NCBI GenBank assembly: GCA_954871525.1
Contig: OX940869.1
Span: forward strand, 25,820,001-25,884,000
Source of the DNA: Parietaria judaica
Lineage: Eukaryota > Streptophyta > Magnoliopsida > Rosales > Urticaceae
Length of the DNA: 64,000 bases
Direction of reading: 5' to 3'
How positions within the stretch are numbered: the first letter of the stretch is position 1; each line of letters starts with the position of its first letter. The notes under the pieces were generated by a model that did not search any database, had not been told where the DNA came from, and saw only the letters and a program-made list of their open reading frames with translations. Below are positions 21,498-32,814 of the stretch, piece by piece. A program made the position numbers and the translations under genes.

Positions 21498-22853
21498 TTG
21501 AAATCTAATACATCATCTCTTATTTTATTTCCCAAAATGAATATTAACTCGTCCTCATCATCTTCAAGCTCAGATGACAGTTTCATTATTAGTTTGGATG
21601 AAGAAGAGGATGCCATAACTCGTGTTATCATCAATAACAATATCCTGATCACAGAGCTTATCCGTCAACATTCCAACCAAGTAGACGTGGGAGCGGGAGG
21701 CTTAGTTCCAGGACGTGCTTTCATCAACTGTGATCGAGTGAGTGCAGACCGTCGACTATTCAATGATTACTTTTCCGAAACTCCAATGTATGATGAAGCC
21801 ATGTTCCGTCGGAGATATCGGATGTCTCGCTCATTATTCCTACACATAAAGGATGCTGTTCAAGGTCATGACAACTACTTCGAGCAACGGGTGGATCGTG
21901 CCGGCAAACTTGGTTTGTCACCCCTTCAAAAGATGACAGCTGCATTTCGGATGTTGGCATACAGTGTTCCGGCAGATGCCACAGACGAGTACGCCAAAAT
22001 AGGAGAGTCAACGGCAATTGAAAGCATGAACAAGTTTCGTCGGGCAATTGTTGAGGTATTTTCTGAGTTATATTTAAGATCACCAACCTCTAATGATATT
22101 GCTAGACTTCTACACGTTGGTCAACAACGTGGTTTTCCAGGAATGTTGGGAAGTTTAGATTGTATGCACTGGAAGTGGAAAAATTGTCCTACCGGATGGG
22201 CTGGACAATACACAGGTTGTAGTGGAAAACCTACTATTATACTAGAAGCGGTAGCAGATTATGATCTTTGGATATGGCATGCTTATTTTGGCTATTATTT
22301 TCCAAGCGGTAGCAGATTGGAGTCTTCCCACTTATTTTCCAATCTCACTCAAGGTATCGCTCCTTCTGCTCATTATGTCATACAAGGAAAAGAATATAAT
22401 ATGGGCTATTATTTGGCTGATAGTATATATCCAAAATGGGCAACCGTTATGCAAACTATCCGAGAGCCTCGTGGCCAAAAAAAGAGACATTTTGCAATGA
22501 AGCAAGAAGCTTGTAGAAAAGACGTGGAACGTGCCTTCGGAGTTCTCCAATCACGATTTGCAATTGTGGCGGGTCTGACAAGATTTTGGAGAAAAGAAGT
22601 GTTAAAAGATATTATGAGTGCATGCATAATTATGAATAACATGATAATAGAAGATGAATATGATCTTAGTGCTCCAATCGAAGTTGCGAGAGAAACGCCA
22701 CCAGTGGAGGTCGAAATGGTGGTGGACGGCGATTCCCGATTTAAACAATTTGCTACTTGCTATAGACAAATAAGAGATAAAGATGCACACATCGCAGTTC
22801 GGAATGCATTGATTGAACACTTGTGGGAACGATATAGTCATTCCGATGCATAG
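21498..22853 (+). CDS. PIF/Harbinger transposase, second catalytic Asp block lost
   Basis: A 451-residue open frame with no introns. The N-terminus is low in complexity (Ser and Asp/Glu runs). From about residue 70 it follows plant Harbinger transposases: FINCDRVSADRRLFNDYF, FRRRYRMSRSLFLHI, LSPLQKMTAAFRMLAY, DEYAKIGESTAIE. The first catalytic Asp lies in GSLDCMHWKWKNCP (about residue 222). The Glu region is EACRKDVERAFGVLQSRF (about 334-351). Between them VADYDLWIWHAYFG should be followed by a PGSNNDINVL-type block carrying the second Asp; here it reads YYFPSGSRLESSHLF. The Met at 21537 is an alternative start. The protein is probably unable to cut DNA although the frame is intact. Confidence 0.85.
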   Translation: MKSNTSSLILFPKMNINSSSSSSSSDDSFIISLDEEEDAITRVIINNNILITELIRQHSNQVDVGAGGLVPGRAFINCDRVSADRRLFNDYFSETPMYDEAMFRRRYRMSRSLFLHIKDAVQGHDNYFEQRVDRAGKLGLSPLQKMTAAFRMLAYSVPADATDEYAKIGESTAIESMNKFRRAIVEVFSELYLRSPTSNDIARLLHVGQQRGFPGMLGSLDCMHWKWKNCPTGWAGQYTGCSGKPTIILEAVADYDLWIWHAYFGYYFPSGSRLESSHLFSNLTQGIAPSAHYVIQGKEYNMGYYLADSIYPKWATVMQTIREPRGQKKRHFAMKQEACRKDVERAFGVLQSRFAIVAGLTRFWRKEVLKDIMSACIIMNNMIIEDEYDLSAPIEVARETPPVEVEMVVDGDSRFKQFATCYRQIRDKDAHIAVRNALIEHLWERYSHSDA

Positions 22854-22857
22854 TTGT

Positions 22858-23030
22858 GCTTTGTTGTAATTTTATTTTATTTGTGTTGTGTCTTTTATTT
22901 GTGTTTGTATTGTATTTTTATTTTATTTGTGTTGTAATTTTATTTTATTTGTGTTTGTATTGTATTTTTATTTTATTTGTACTGTAATTTTATTTTATCT
23001 GTGTTGTGTTGTAATTTTTATTTTAATAAA
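22858..23030. repeat. AT-rich tandem repeat after the transposase
   Basis: Phrases gtgttgtaattttattttat and ttgtattgtatttttatttt alternate four to five times. Probably the 3' untranslated region of the transposase. Confidence 0.7.
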
Positions 23031-23375
23031 TGTGAGTGGTTTTTAACAATTTAAATAAGTTGATCTAATTATGAATCAATAAATAAATATAAGGGTATGT
23101 GTGTAAATACAATATAAAGATTATGAAAATAGAGTGAGAAATAGAGTGGGAAATAGAGTTCGGTTGGAGATGATTTACTGTTCACAGAGATATAGAGTGA
23201 GAAATAGAGTCGAAAATAGAGTTATCGGTTAGAGATGGGCCTGTTTGCTTCATCAACATGTATGTAATGTAAGAGAGTTAGGCATGTTTGCTTACCTTTT
23301 TATAAACTTTTTTTTTTTATGGAATTTTGGTTTGAAAAATATGTTCAATAAATCATGTTTTTAAAATTTTTGGAA

Positions 23376-23740
23376 GGGTTAATGATGGTGAAGGCACCCA
23401 AAGTTTGGTCAAAGAACCCCTCGTATACCCAAAGTTAAAAAAATGGTGGCAAAAATACCCAAAGTCGCGTTTGGGGAGTTGACCACTCCATTCTCGTAGC
23501 GCCTTAACTTACCCATTAACTCTGGCCACGTGGAAAAATCTGTTTTGTTAAGTGTAATCATTAGGGGTTCAATTAGTTGTATTAAATAGTATTAATTAGG
23601 GGTTGAATTAGTTGTTTTATCATAAACGAGGATGATATGGGCTCGTCAACGTAGAAAAAAATTGTTATGTCAGCAACCCACGTTTTCCAATGTGGTCAGA
23701 GTTAACGGGTAAGTTAACAGCGTCGTGTCAAATCCATCCT
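23376..23740. other. imperfect inverted-repeat element, possibly MULE-type MITE
   Basis: An arm at 23500-23537 (cttaacttacccattaactc and a following ggccacgtgg) pairs with 23682-23721 (gagttaacgggtaagttaac). The left outer part (ggcacccaaagtttggtcaa, aaaatacccaaagtc) resembles the ends of the MITE at 39945-40433. The right outer part is missing or replaced, so no target duplication could be read. Confidence 0.4.
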
Positions 23741-23754
23741 CAACACAACTCGTG

Positions 23755-24500
23755 TAGTTTTGTCCATAAATGACATAAGGGAAGGCGAGGAAGTTCATCG
23801 CCCGAGGGGAAAAACAAGGCGTATCCCCGAGGAGGACTATCCTCGAGGAGGATTATCTCCGAAGAGGTTCGACCGCGAGGAAGTATGGCCACGCAAAAGC
23901 AGATTGCGATGGAGTGTCCCATCACGTTTGACGAGGAATTTCGTCATGATGGTTTATGCAGAGCCGAATGACGGCTGACGGGATGTGCATTTAATGAAGC
24001 CGACCTACTCACTCGATGAGAAGCATCGGCGACGAGGCTTGCAGAGCCGAATGACGGCTGACGGGATGCGCATTTAATGAAGCTCACCTACCCATAATGA
24101 CGGTCTGCTCGGAAGTGACATAAAGCATGATTTAACCATGCTTCTCTCAAATCAATCTGAGAAGCGAATGATTAAAGGGAGAAAAAGGCGGGAAAGAAGC
24201 GAAGGGACATAGTGTGAACCCTATAAAAGGCAAGAGAAGCCTCATTTGTGAAGGTCGGAAAAAAATAGAGAAGAAAGCCCAGAAAAAAGAGAGAAACATC
24301 CTGTAATAGAAAGGCTGAAGAAATAGAGAAAGCTTTGGTTCTTGATCCTTCATCTGTCCAGCTATTCAACGAAAGAAAACTGAGGTCATATCGGAAAATA
24401 TAATAAAACAGAGATATTCACTGATTATTGTTGTTAACTTGTTATTGGTGATTATTTTTGTGACTGGAAAAGGGCGGTTAAAATCGCCTTCTACAACAAA
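23755..24500 (+). mobile_element. LTR-like block with TATA box, ends unresolved
   Basis: A plus-strand TATA box (cctataaaaggc at about 24221), a likely transcribed leader (tagaaaggctgaagaaatag, ccttcatctgtcc), and an end ttctacaaca near 24500 look like one LTR. An 83-bp tandem duplication (gcagagccgaatgacggctg at 23958 and 24041) lies upstream of the TATA box. The start and a target duplication were not found. Confidence 0.4.
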
Positions 24501-24717
24501 CATCTTACAAACTGAGAATTTATTCAAACAAATGGTGAGCAATTAAAAAAAAATAGGCAAAAACAAAAAAAATGAAGAAACTAAATCAAATATATGGAAC
24601 AATTCAAATAAACTAACATAAAGTGCAATCTATTATACATAAGAAAAAAAAACAGAGAAATACCTCAGAGATGAAAAATATGAGCTTTTTTGCTACTATT
24701 TTTTAAAAATAGTAAAG

Positions 24718-25494
24718 ACAACTGTTATGGGTATTTTTCGGAGCTTAAAAATGTTACGGCCCAGCCCAATGAACATATTTAAAAAAGGCTCAAACGCCAA
24801 AGGCCCATCAAGACCGTCCAGGTCCTCTCCTGAAAATTCGACTCGGACCCGACTCATAAAGTCAATGGGACGAGCCCCAAAAGTCAACTTAAACCCGACT
24901 CATAAAGTCAATGGGACATGCCTTTAGGGGTCGCTACAACCCCTAATTAGGGGTCGTTGTGACCTCTAACAAATAAAGCATGCATTAAGGGGTCATTACG
25001 ACCCTTAACTAGGGGTTGATACGACCCCTTAAGATAAAAATATGGTTTTAGGGGTCGCAACGACCCCTAAAAATAAACCGTGCCTTCAGGGGTCGTAACG
25101 ACCTCTAATTAGGGGTCGCTACGGCCCCTAAAACGAAAAACACACATTTACTCTCTATAAATACGAGAGCCCCCCACCACATTCGGTAATCTTTCTCAAG
25201 CCAAAAAACCTCTTCTCGCCAATCATACTTTCCGATCATAAAGTGTTCGACTAATGTTGAGCGTCGGAGCGAGCGACCGAGGTCCCCCCCTCTGCCCTCC
25301 TCGGGAGTTTACGTTTTTACTCTCTATTCAGGAGCGAAAACGGAGGCGGCTAATCCGGAAGCGACTCCAAGTCCATCAAAGGCGAAGAAAGGATCGTCAA
25401 GCCCTTTGTGAGCATCCTACGGTCCTTAGGCCCAGCCCAAAACAAAATTTGGACCGCCTTTCACGTTGATCCGAAAAATGGCATTAACAACAGC
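24718..25494 (+). mobile_element. family A solo LTR, 767 bp
   Basis: The LTR is 24723-25489, from TGTTATGGGTATTTTTC to GGCATTAACA. Flanks acaac and acagc form a 5-bp target duplication with one mismatch. A TATA box (ctataaatacgag) lies at 25157, followed by the family leader gactaatgttgagcgtcgg at 25250. No internal retrotransposon sequence adjoins, so it is a solo LTR. Confidence 0.85.
24920..25135. repeat. palindromic ggggtcg/cgacccc array upstream of LTR TATA box
   Basis: Seven to eight units of the form aggggtcgnnacgacccct, each nearly self-complementary, separated by short AT-rich spacers. Located directly upstream of the TATA box at 25157. Confidence 0.9.
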
Positions 25495-26440
25495 CATAAA
25501 TTTTTTTCTTGGTTTTAGAGACTAACAACAGTAATGAGACGGTTATGAAGCTTCAATAAAAAAAATATGATTCAAGAATCATTTCTAACATCACTTGTTG
25601 AGAACGAGTCTTCTGCAAATCTTCATTTCACCAGGAAAAGAATAAATACCTTATAAATGGCTCAACGAGAAGATTTTTTTACCAGTCGATGACAAAAAAA
25701 AAAAATTGATTAAAGAGATTTATATAGTGTGCTTGCGTTAATAGTGAATTTAGTGGTGAAGAAATGGAAGATGGTTGTGTGAGGATGATAGTGGTGAAGA
25801 AATATGCATCGTGGTGAAGAGGGAGAGAAAAAAATAAAAGGAGAGGGGAGGTGAGGTGAGGTGAGGTGAAAGTGCGGAGTGGTGAGTGGTGAGTGGTGAG
25901 AGAGAAAAATAAAAACTACAACCGGAAAACACCCTATATTTGTTTTTCACGATCCTTTGTAAAATTTCCAAATAAAAAAATAGATTATATAAATTAATTT
26001 TGAGAAACTTAAACAAACTTGGATTATCGAACAAAAAGGTACATTTACCATTTTGAGACCAAAACACAAAAACAGGTTTTTCAAAAGTTAACCAAACAGT
26101 TGAGTTTTTGTGGTTCTTTTTTCTAACGAAACTATACTCTTTTTACGATCTCCGGAGGGAGGTTTAGAGTCGAGAGAAGGCCAAGTTATTTTGCATTTAT
26201 AGCCCACTTACAAATCTGGTGAGATAATACATAATAGTTTCTTTGGGAAACCAGTTTTGCAATTTGGTTTGGGAAATCAGTCTGTTAATTTAGTCTACCA
26301 AACCAGTTTGGGAGTTTGATTTTTGAAACACTGTTTGGTTAGTATTTTATTGACCTGTGGTTGAATTTAAATGAAAAAAATGCAATAAAACACAATTTAT
26401 GTTACCAAAAAAAGTATGTTTATTGGAAAGTAATATATAT
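25495..26440. other. AT-rich intergenic stretch, no gene recognised
   Basis: Contains a purine-rich patch at 25740-25910 with gaggtgaggtgaggtgaggt and ggtgagtggtgagtggtgag repeats. A minus-strand frame across it is low in complexity and is not called. The part 26230-26340 may pair with 36750-36880 (see findings). Confidence 0.5.
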
Positions 26441-26598
26441 AAATATTGTAGAACGAGAGAAATAACTCTATTAATAAAACATCAAAATGTTTTAGGTTAC
26501 AAGAAGGGCTTTTGTATTAGCCCAACATAACAAATGATAAATGACTAAACTACCCTTGACAATAATAGTAATAATAATAATTATAATATATGCTAATA

Positions 26599-28405
26599 TT
26601 CCCCCGCAAACTCACGATGCTACAGCGAGAAGCATAGAGAGTTTGTCAGATAAAAAGCGAAAACGCGAGGTGGGGTGAGCTTTCGTGAACAAATCAGCAA
26701 TCTGGTGAATGGAAGAAACAAACGGTAACGTGATGGTGCCAGTCTGAATATGGTGGCGTGCAACATGACAATCAATCTCAATGTGCTTGGTCCGCTCATG
26801 AAAAACTAAATTGTGCACAATTTGAATCACGCTTTAATTATCACAGTACAATGGTGTAGGTTGGGAAAGGCAAACACCTATGTCAGAGAGTAACCAACGC
26901 AACCAAACAATCTCACAAGTGGTCGAGGCTATAGCACGATACTCAGCTATCGTAGACGATCGAGAAATGATATCTTGTTTCTTACTTTTCCAAGAGATGA
27001 GAGGATCACCAAGAAAAACACAAAATCCAGTGGTTGACTTGCGATCCGTGGGATCACCAGCCTAATCAGCGTCAGAATAAGCAGGCAACTCTAAAGATGA
27101 GGAAGATGGAAACAAAAGACTCTGAAACTGAGTGCCTCGAAGGTACCTCAGAATACGTAGAACGGCAGCCCAATGAACTGTAGTAGGAGCAGTGACAAAC
27201 TGGCTAACTACATGAACGACATGTGCAATATCTGGGCGAGTAACGGTGAGGTAAACCAAACTTCCTACAACTATACGATATAGGCTAGGGTTAGGAAAAG
27301 AAGTGTCATCGGACGGAGAGTATCGAGCTTTGGTCTGAAGAGGAGTATCAACAGTCTTGTTGTCAGTGAGACGCGCACGCTCAAATAAATCAGCTATAAA
27401 CTTGGACTGCGATAATAGATAGCCTTTTGGTGAAGTAACAACATCGATACCAAGAAAATGCTTCTTCATAGTCCATGCCGTACTGTTGGGAATAGCTTTT
27501 AGCAACAAGTCAGGCCTTATATCGTTCATCAGTTCCATCATATTTCCTTTTGATCTTGTATACCCAATGAGAGCCAATTATGCGTTTTCCAGATGGTAAA
27601 GGCACCAAATCCCATGTATGAGTCTCATGTAAAACAGCAAGCTCCTCGGCCATAGCATTCTACAAAAGTGGATCAACAACATCCTCTCGGAAAGACGTAG
27701 GCTCAGATAGACCATGAAAGGAGGTGATGAAGGAAACAAATGATGTAGAATATGAAGAATAAGAAAAATCGGGACGTTTGGTGGACTTGCGCACTCTCGT
27801 AGACTGGCGTAAAGGAGGATGATCCATATGCTCAAAAGTCAGATTGTGTAACTAGAGCATCGTCACTGTCTATATCAAAAGGATCAATGCGAACAAGATC
27901 TGATTGTGTCATATGACGCGAACTAGCAGGGACAGAGAAGAATGGGATATGCTCTAAGAAAAATACATGGCGAGAGACATATAATTTCTGAGCAACTGGA
28001 TTAAAACAACAATGTCCTTTTTTACCACTACCATAGCCCAGAGAGACACACAATGTTGATTTAGAAGTCAATTTAGTACGCTCGACGTGAGGTCAAAGAA
28101 CAAAACATGTACAACCAAAGACGTGCAACGATGAATAATCAGGCTTATTCCCCAGTAATTTTTCAATAAGAGACAAACCTGAATTATGTGAGGTTGGGAT
28201 TCTATTGATCACATGAGCAGCGATAAGAATGGCTTCCCCCAAAAAAATACTAGGAACCTCGGCAGACAATAGGAATAAACGAGCGGTTTAAACCAGATGA
28301 CGATGTTTCCTTCAGCAACACCGTTTTGCTGAGGAGTGTCTGTACATGAAGTTTGACGAACAGTCGCATCGAAGGCAAGTAGCTGTGAGAAATCGTTAAA
28401 AGTGT
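26599..28405 (-). pseudogene. outer Copia: integrase C-part, reverse transcriptase, RNase H (broken)
   Basis: From 28405 down: the integrase core end (TSCTDTPQQNGVAEG), the integrase C-part (TLCVSLGYGSGKKGHCCFNP, FFLEHIPFFSVP at 28071-27832), then the reverse transcriptase C-part (KHFLGIDVVTSPKGYLLSQS, YRIVVGSLVYLTVTRPDIAH at 27577-27062), and the RNase H end (RTKHIEIDCHVAR, IADLFTKAHPTSRF at 26830-26612). The frames are separated by stops and frameshifts, and the segment around the polymerase active site is missing or unreadable between 27578 and 27835. Not functional. Confidence 0.85.
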
Positions 28406-28993
28406 ATTCATATAATGCCCAATAACCTCATGAGCAAGTTTACGCATAAAACACACAATTTATTCTAGCATAATTGCATGTTTCCATCTCTTTTAGATAA
28501 AATTAGAGTACATGCTATTATAGATAATTGTGTGCTAAAAATAACTCTTGATAGTAATCATTTATAAATTTTATTCTAATAAGATTCATTATGAAATTCT
28601 AATGTTTCTTTTAAGTCTTGGTGTAGTGTGGAATAAGCGGAACTTTACGTCATCATCGGTGTGCTTAATATCTTAGCTCATATAACTAAAATAATAAGTT
28701 AATTTTTTATTTTCCTATGATGATTTTTATTCTTTAAGGTAATTATGATGAATAATTATTTATGCAAAAAAATCTCTTTTATTTTATAAATCGTGTCAAT
28801 AGTTATATAAGACATTTTTTTTTTGTTTACATGTGTTGGGTAAATATATAAAAGTGATATTTTGGTGACATGAGCAAGTTGATTTTTCCTATTTAAAGTT
28901 AAATGTGAACAAGGGTAAAGTTGGAATTGCATATAGTTTGCTTCTCAACTAAGTGTTTCTTTTTGTCTTTCTAATAAAATTAAGACTAAAATA

Positions 28994-29027
<34 letters not shown>

Positions 29028-29254
29028 GAGAGAAACAGGAAGCATCTAGACTAATACATATACAGATATACTTATCTATAAGAAGTTTCACCGAAAAACA
29101 TTGGTAGAAAGCTTTCTTGACTACTATTTTTCTTCTTCTTCTTCGCTTTGCCCTGTTTCGGCTAATTAGATCTCTTGGGTGGTTAAATTTCGAAGTTGAG
29201 GTAATCACTTCTAAATCGGTATTTCTTTCTGATTGCTAAGGATGTTAGTCTCAA

Positions 29255-29284
29255 TATAAATATATATATATATATATATATATT
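29255..29284. repeat. (TA)n microsatellite
   Basis: About 14 TA dinucleotides inside the Gypsy LTR. Confidence 0.85.
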
Positions 29285-30179
29285 TGTGTGAAAATATGTC
29301 TTTAATGATCTAAGAGAGTAACTGGTGTGATAAAATTAAATTATGTGGTATAAATAAGTTTATAATGATTTTGTTGATCGATGTTTTTAATGGGAACATT
29401 ATCTACAATTATAATGTTCTCTTTGAATATTTCTCCATGACAAGATCATTAGAAATGGCAAGATCAGACATGGAGAAAGATATTAAAAGATTTATAAAAG
29501 TATTATATATATATAGGTTATAAGTTATGTGCAGTTTTAATAAATTTATTAAGCGTATATATCATAGCTAGATTATTAAGAGATTACTATATACATCACT
29601 AACATGAATAGTAGTGGCCAATATAGTATGAAATTCTTTAGAAATATTGTTGCAATGTAAATAATTATACAGAGCAACTAGACTATGTGTTGTGCTACAT
29701 TTAAATATCATATGGATTTATGATTTCTAGAGTGATAAATGTTATTTTAAACCAATATTCTATATGAAGAATTTAATATTTATAATTGATGGAAAGGAAT
29801 ATGAATTGTAAATCAGAGTACTTGCACACCGAGCATTGTGTAAGGTAGGCGCTTTCCACACGGGTTGAATCACAAAACGCTTCGAAGTAAGTAAAGACTT
29901 CTTTTACTTGCATTACAAGAACGAATTTGAATGGTGATTTACATGTTGATGTATGCATACAATTGCATCATTGCTCTGATGTTTGTTCATTATGAATGGT
30001 GTATATGTTAAAAGATTAAATGACAGTGTATCTCAGCTGCTAAGTTTGGGTAGGCGGCGTGCCTGTTGCGATGTCTCTATAAAGAGACCATGATATGTTT
30101 ATGGCGCAGTGTGCGAAGCCCGACTGATCATCGGGAATGTAATTGAGAATTTTCCCCACACGTCTGTGTGTAATGTTAC

Positions 30180-30385
30180 GACCGGTCATATGTTAAAAGA
30201 ATTGAAACGTTACGACCGACCGGTCGAAGTTAAAAGAAATGACCAGAGGGTCACATGTTAAAAGAAGTTAAAAGAAATGACCAGAGGGTCACATGTTAAA
30301 AGAATTAAAATATTATGACCAGAGGGTTACATGTTAAAAGAATTAAAATATTATGACCAGAGGGTTACATGTTAAAAGAACTATG
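30180..30385. repeat. tandem repeat atgttaaaagaa / gaccagagggt
   Basis: The phrases acatgttaaaagaa and atgaccagagggt alternate about five times at roughly 40-bp intervals within the Gypsy LTR. Confidence 0.8.
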
Positions 30386-31058
30386 GGGAATTGTGCAACA
30401 GGAGCGTCCAGAAACATTATTATGATATGAATGTATACAAGCCTTAGCATTTGAGATACACACTATGAAAGAGAATTGGATAATGCATTTTAAATGTGCT
30501 ATATTATTATGATATGAATGACGTTATATGATATTTTAATTATCTTTACTTACTGAGCTTTCGCTCATTAGAATTCTTGTAATGTAGACATTGCAGGAAA
30601 TTCAAATGATGCTTGATGTTGTTGGTTGAAGACTCCGAGCTAGAGATCTTATGCATATGAGATATTAACGACTGTGGGATAGCTTGTTTTGTACCTGGGA
30701 TATTTTGTGTAACTCTAAGCTTTAATTGGTTTTACCAAAACTTGATAAGCAAGTCTTATCTCCGAGCTACTTGCAATCTTATCCACTTAGCAAGTTGTGC
30801 TTATTTTAATATTTGTAAGCTGCTTATTTAAACTTGAAGTGCAAGGTTCTTAGGGTAATATAGTAATTTTGTAGGTGAATGGTTCCCTATATAAATACCA
30901 ATAAGCTTGTATTTCATTTCATCTCCCACTTCAAGTTGTATTCGATTTAATATCAGAGAGAAAATATTCCTCCCATTATCATCTTTGTCTTCATATGGTC
31001 TTGTGAGTGTGGTGAGTGGTTTGTGGCAAAAGTTCCAAATTATTTTGGAACTAACATT

Positions 31059-31070
31059 TGGTATCAGAGC
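31059..31070 (+). promoter_or_regulatory. primer-binding site, initiator tRNA-Met type
   Basis: tggtatcagagc, two bases after the 5' LTR; the standard Copia site complementary to the tRNA-Met 3' end. Confidence 0.95.
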
Positions 31071-31215
31071 GAGGTTGTAAGTGTTGTTGTCAGGTCTCTT
31101 GAAAGTCTTAGTATGCTCTGTGGTTGCGGTTCCGACTGATCTTCCACATCAGAAACGATTTCTTGAGATTTTTTTTTTGTGAGAGTTTTCTTTGTGTCGA
31201 GGTACCGTTAACACG

Positions 31216-32031
31216 ATGGGTGATCTCCAAGTAGTCGGATGAATCAAGAAACTCAACAACAACAACTACAACAAATGGGCAACATGCATGATGTCCTATT
31301 TACAAGGGCACGACCTATGGGAGGTCGTCGGCGGAGGCGAAACTACGCCGCCGGAGGAAGATGCTAACGGCACCCTACGCAAATGGAGAATCAAAGCAGG
31401 CAAAGCGATGTTTGCCCTGAAGACCACCGTTGAAGAAGAGATATTGGAGCATATTCGGGACGACAAGACGCCCAAAGAAGCATGGGAGACGTTCACGACG
31501 CTTTTCTCTAAGAAAAATGATGCGAGGCTACAACTCTTGGAGAACGAGCTACTGTCAATCTCACAACGCGACGTGACGATTGCTCAGTATTTCCACAAGA
31601 TCAAGTCGGTATGTCGTGAGATTAGCGACCTTGATCCAAAGTCCGTAATTGGAGAAGCTCGTATGAAGAGGATCATAATCCACGGGTTGAGACCGGAGTA
31701 CCGAAGCTTCGTGATTGCTGTACAAGGATGTCCTGTTCAACCATCACTTGTAGAGTTGGAGAATTTGCTAGCAAGCCAAGAAGCGATGGCTAAGCAAATG
31801 GGAGGCGTCACGGTGAAGAACGAAGAGGAGAAGCACCTCTTGTTGACACATGAAGAATGGGTGGCCAAGCAGAAGAAGAATCATGGAGCTGAGTCTTCTT
31901 CAAGCTCGTCGAGCCGTGGCGGGTACGGCGGAGATATCCGAGCACGTGGTAGAGGCCAAGGACAAGGGCGAGGTCGCGACAGTAGCTCACCCTGCTAGGA
32001 AGGCACCACAGCCCGAAGAGACAAGAGCACG
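31216..32031 (+). pseudogene. inner Copia gag, interrupted
   Basis: The family start MGDLQVV is at 31216, but codon 9 (31240) is TGA where other elements have a Gly codon. The same frame continues, so translation could restart only at the Met at 31288, giving 236 residues. This part holds the Copia gag domain (UBN2 type): AWETFTTLFSKKNDARLQLLENEL, shown here only in part as AWETFTTLF, and IHGLRPEYRSFV. A second in-frame stop (TAG, 31996) separates it from the zinc-knuckle part that begins in the next entry. Gag forms the particle that packages element RNA. Confidence 0.85.
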
Positions 32032-32814
32032 GTGAAGTGCTACAATTGTCAGAAACTCGGGCACTATGCATCAGAATGCCGCAGTAAGAAGCATGGCGAT
32101 GAAGAACATCTGACAAGATTCCACGAAGACGAGCAAATGCTGATGTTCGCCCAACAGGAGATGAACATTAAAGTGCGGAGAGACGAGGAGACGAGCGTCG
32201 AAGGTGAGATCGATGCCGAGCCCGGGCGAGAATCGGTCAGAGAGAAGACCGACCTGGAGGAGCCAGTCGACGTGAAGTCGAGCCCGGAGCCTGAGCTGAT
32301 GATGACCGAGAAGAGGCCCAGCCCGGAGAAGATGGCCGACGAGACGGTCATGCTTATCGAGGACAAGGTTATTGCAAACCTCCTCGTAGACGGAGAGAAG
32401 AATATCTATACCGATGTCTGGTATTTAGATAATGGTGCAAGCAACCATATGACAGGAGATCGAGCTAAGTTTAAAGAGCTCGATGAAAATATCACAGGGA
32501 ACGTTAAGTTTGGCGATGAGTCGATCGTCGAAATCAGAGGCAGAGGGTCCATCCTGTTCCAGTGGAAGAACGGAGACCAACGCCTACTGACCCAAGTCTA
32601 CTACATACCAAAGCTGAAGAGTAACATCATCAGCCTTGGTCAGATGACGGAAGTCGGCAACACGATGGTGATGGCCGGCTCATACCTGAAGATGTGGAAC
32701 CAAAGCGGCGCCCTGTTGATGAAGGTGAAGAGAACGCCGAATAGACTGTACAAGATACTGCTAGAGACAGGCCAACCCGTCTGCTTAATGGCGTCCCTAG
32801 CAGACCCAGCTTAG
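32032..32814 (+). pseudogene. inner Copia zinc knuckle and protease segment
   Basis: The same frame as gag continues with the CCHC knuckle CYNCQKLGHYASEC (nucleic-acid binding), a long acidic linker, and the aspartic protease motif YLDNGASNHMTG. Asn in place of Ser after the catalytic Asp is seen in other plant Copia elements, so I do not count it as a lesion. An in-frame stop (TAG, 32812-32814) ends it just before the integrase zinc-finger region. Confidence 0.85.

Larger units (their letters stand above)
20464..23246 (+). mobile_element. PIF/Harbinger DNA transposon, boundaries approximate
   Basis: The transposase at 21498-22853 and the opposite-strand ORF1 remnant at 21027-21180 define the element. 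The left end is probably TTA|GAGCGACTCCAGTGG near 20464. The right end reads, inverted, GGCCCATCTCTAACC followed by (gat)aactctatttt; the left has (gt)caactctatttt at the same depth. Both sides also carry an actgttcac block (20600 and 23180). The outermost 15 bp do not match well, so the exact ends and the TTA duplication are uncertain. Confidence 0.7.

Noticed and set aside
32400..32480. Protease motif DNG instead of DSG as an inactivating change
   Set aside because: DNGASNHMTG occurs in many plant Copia elements, so it is a family variant; the real lesions are the stops, frameshift and deletions.
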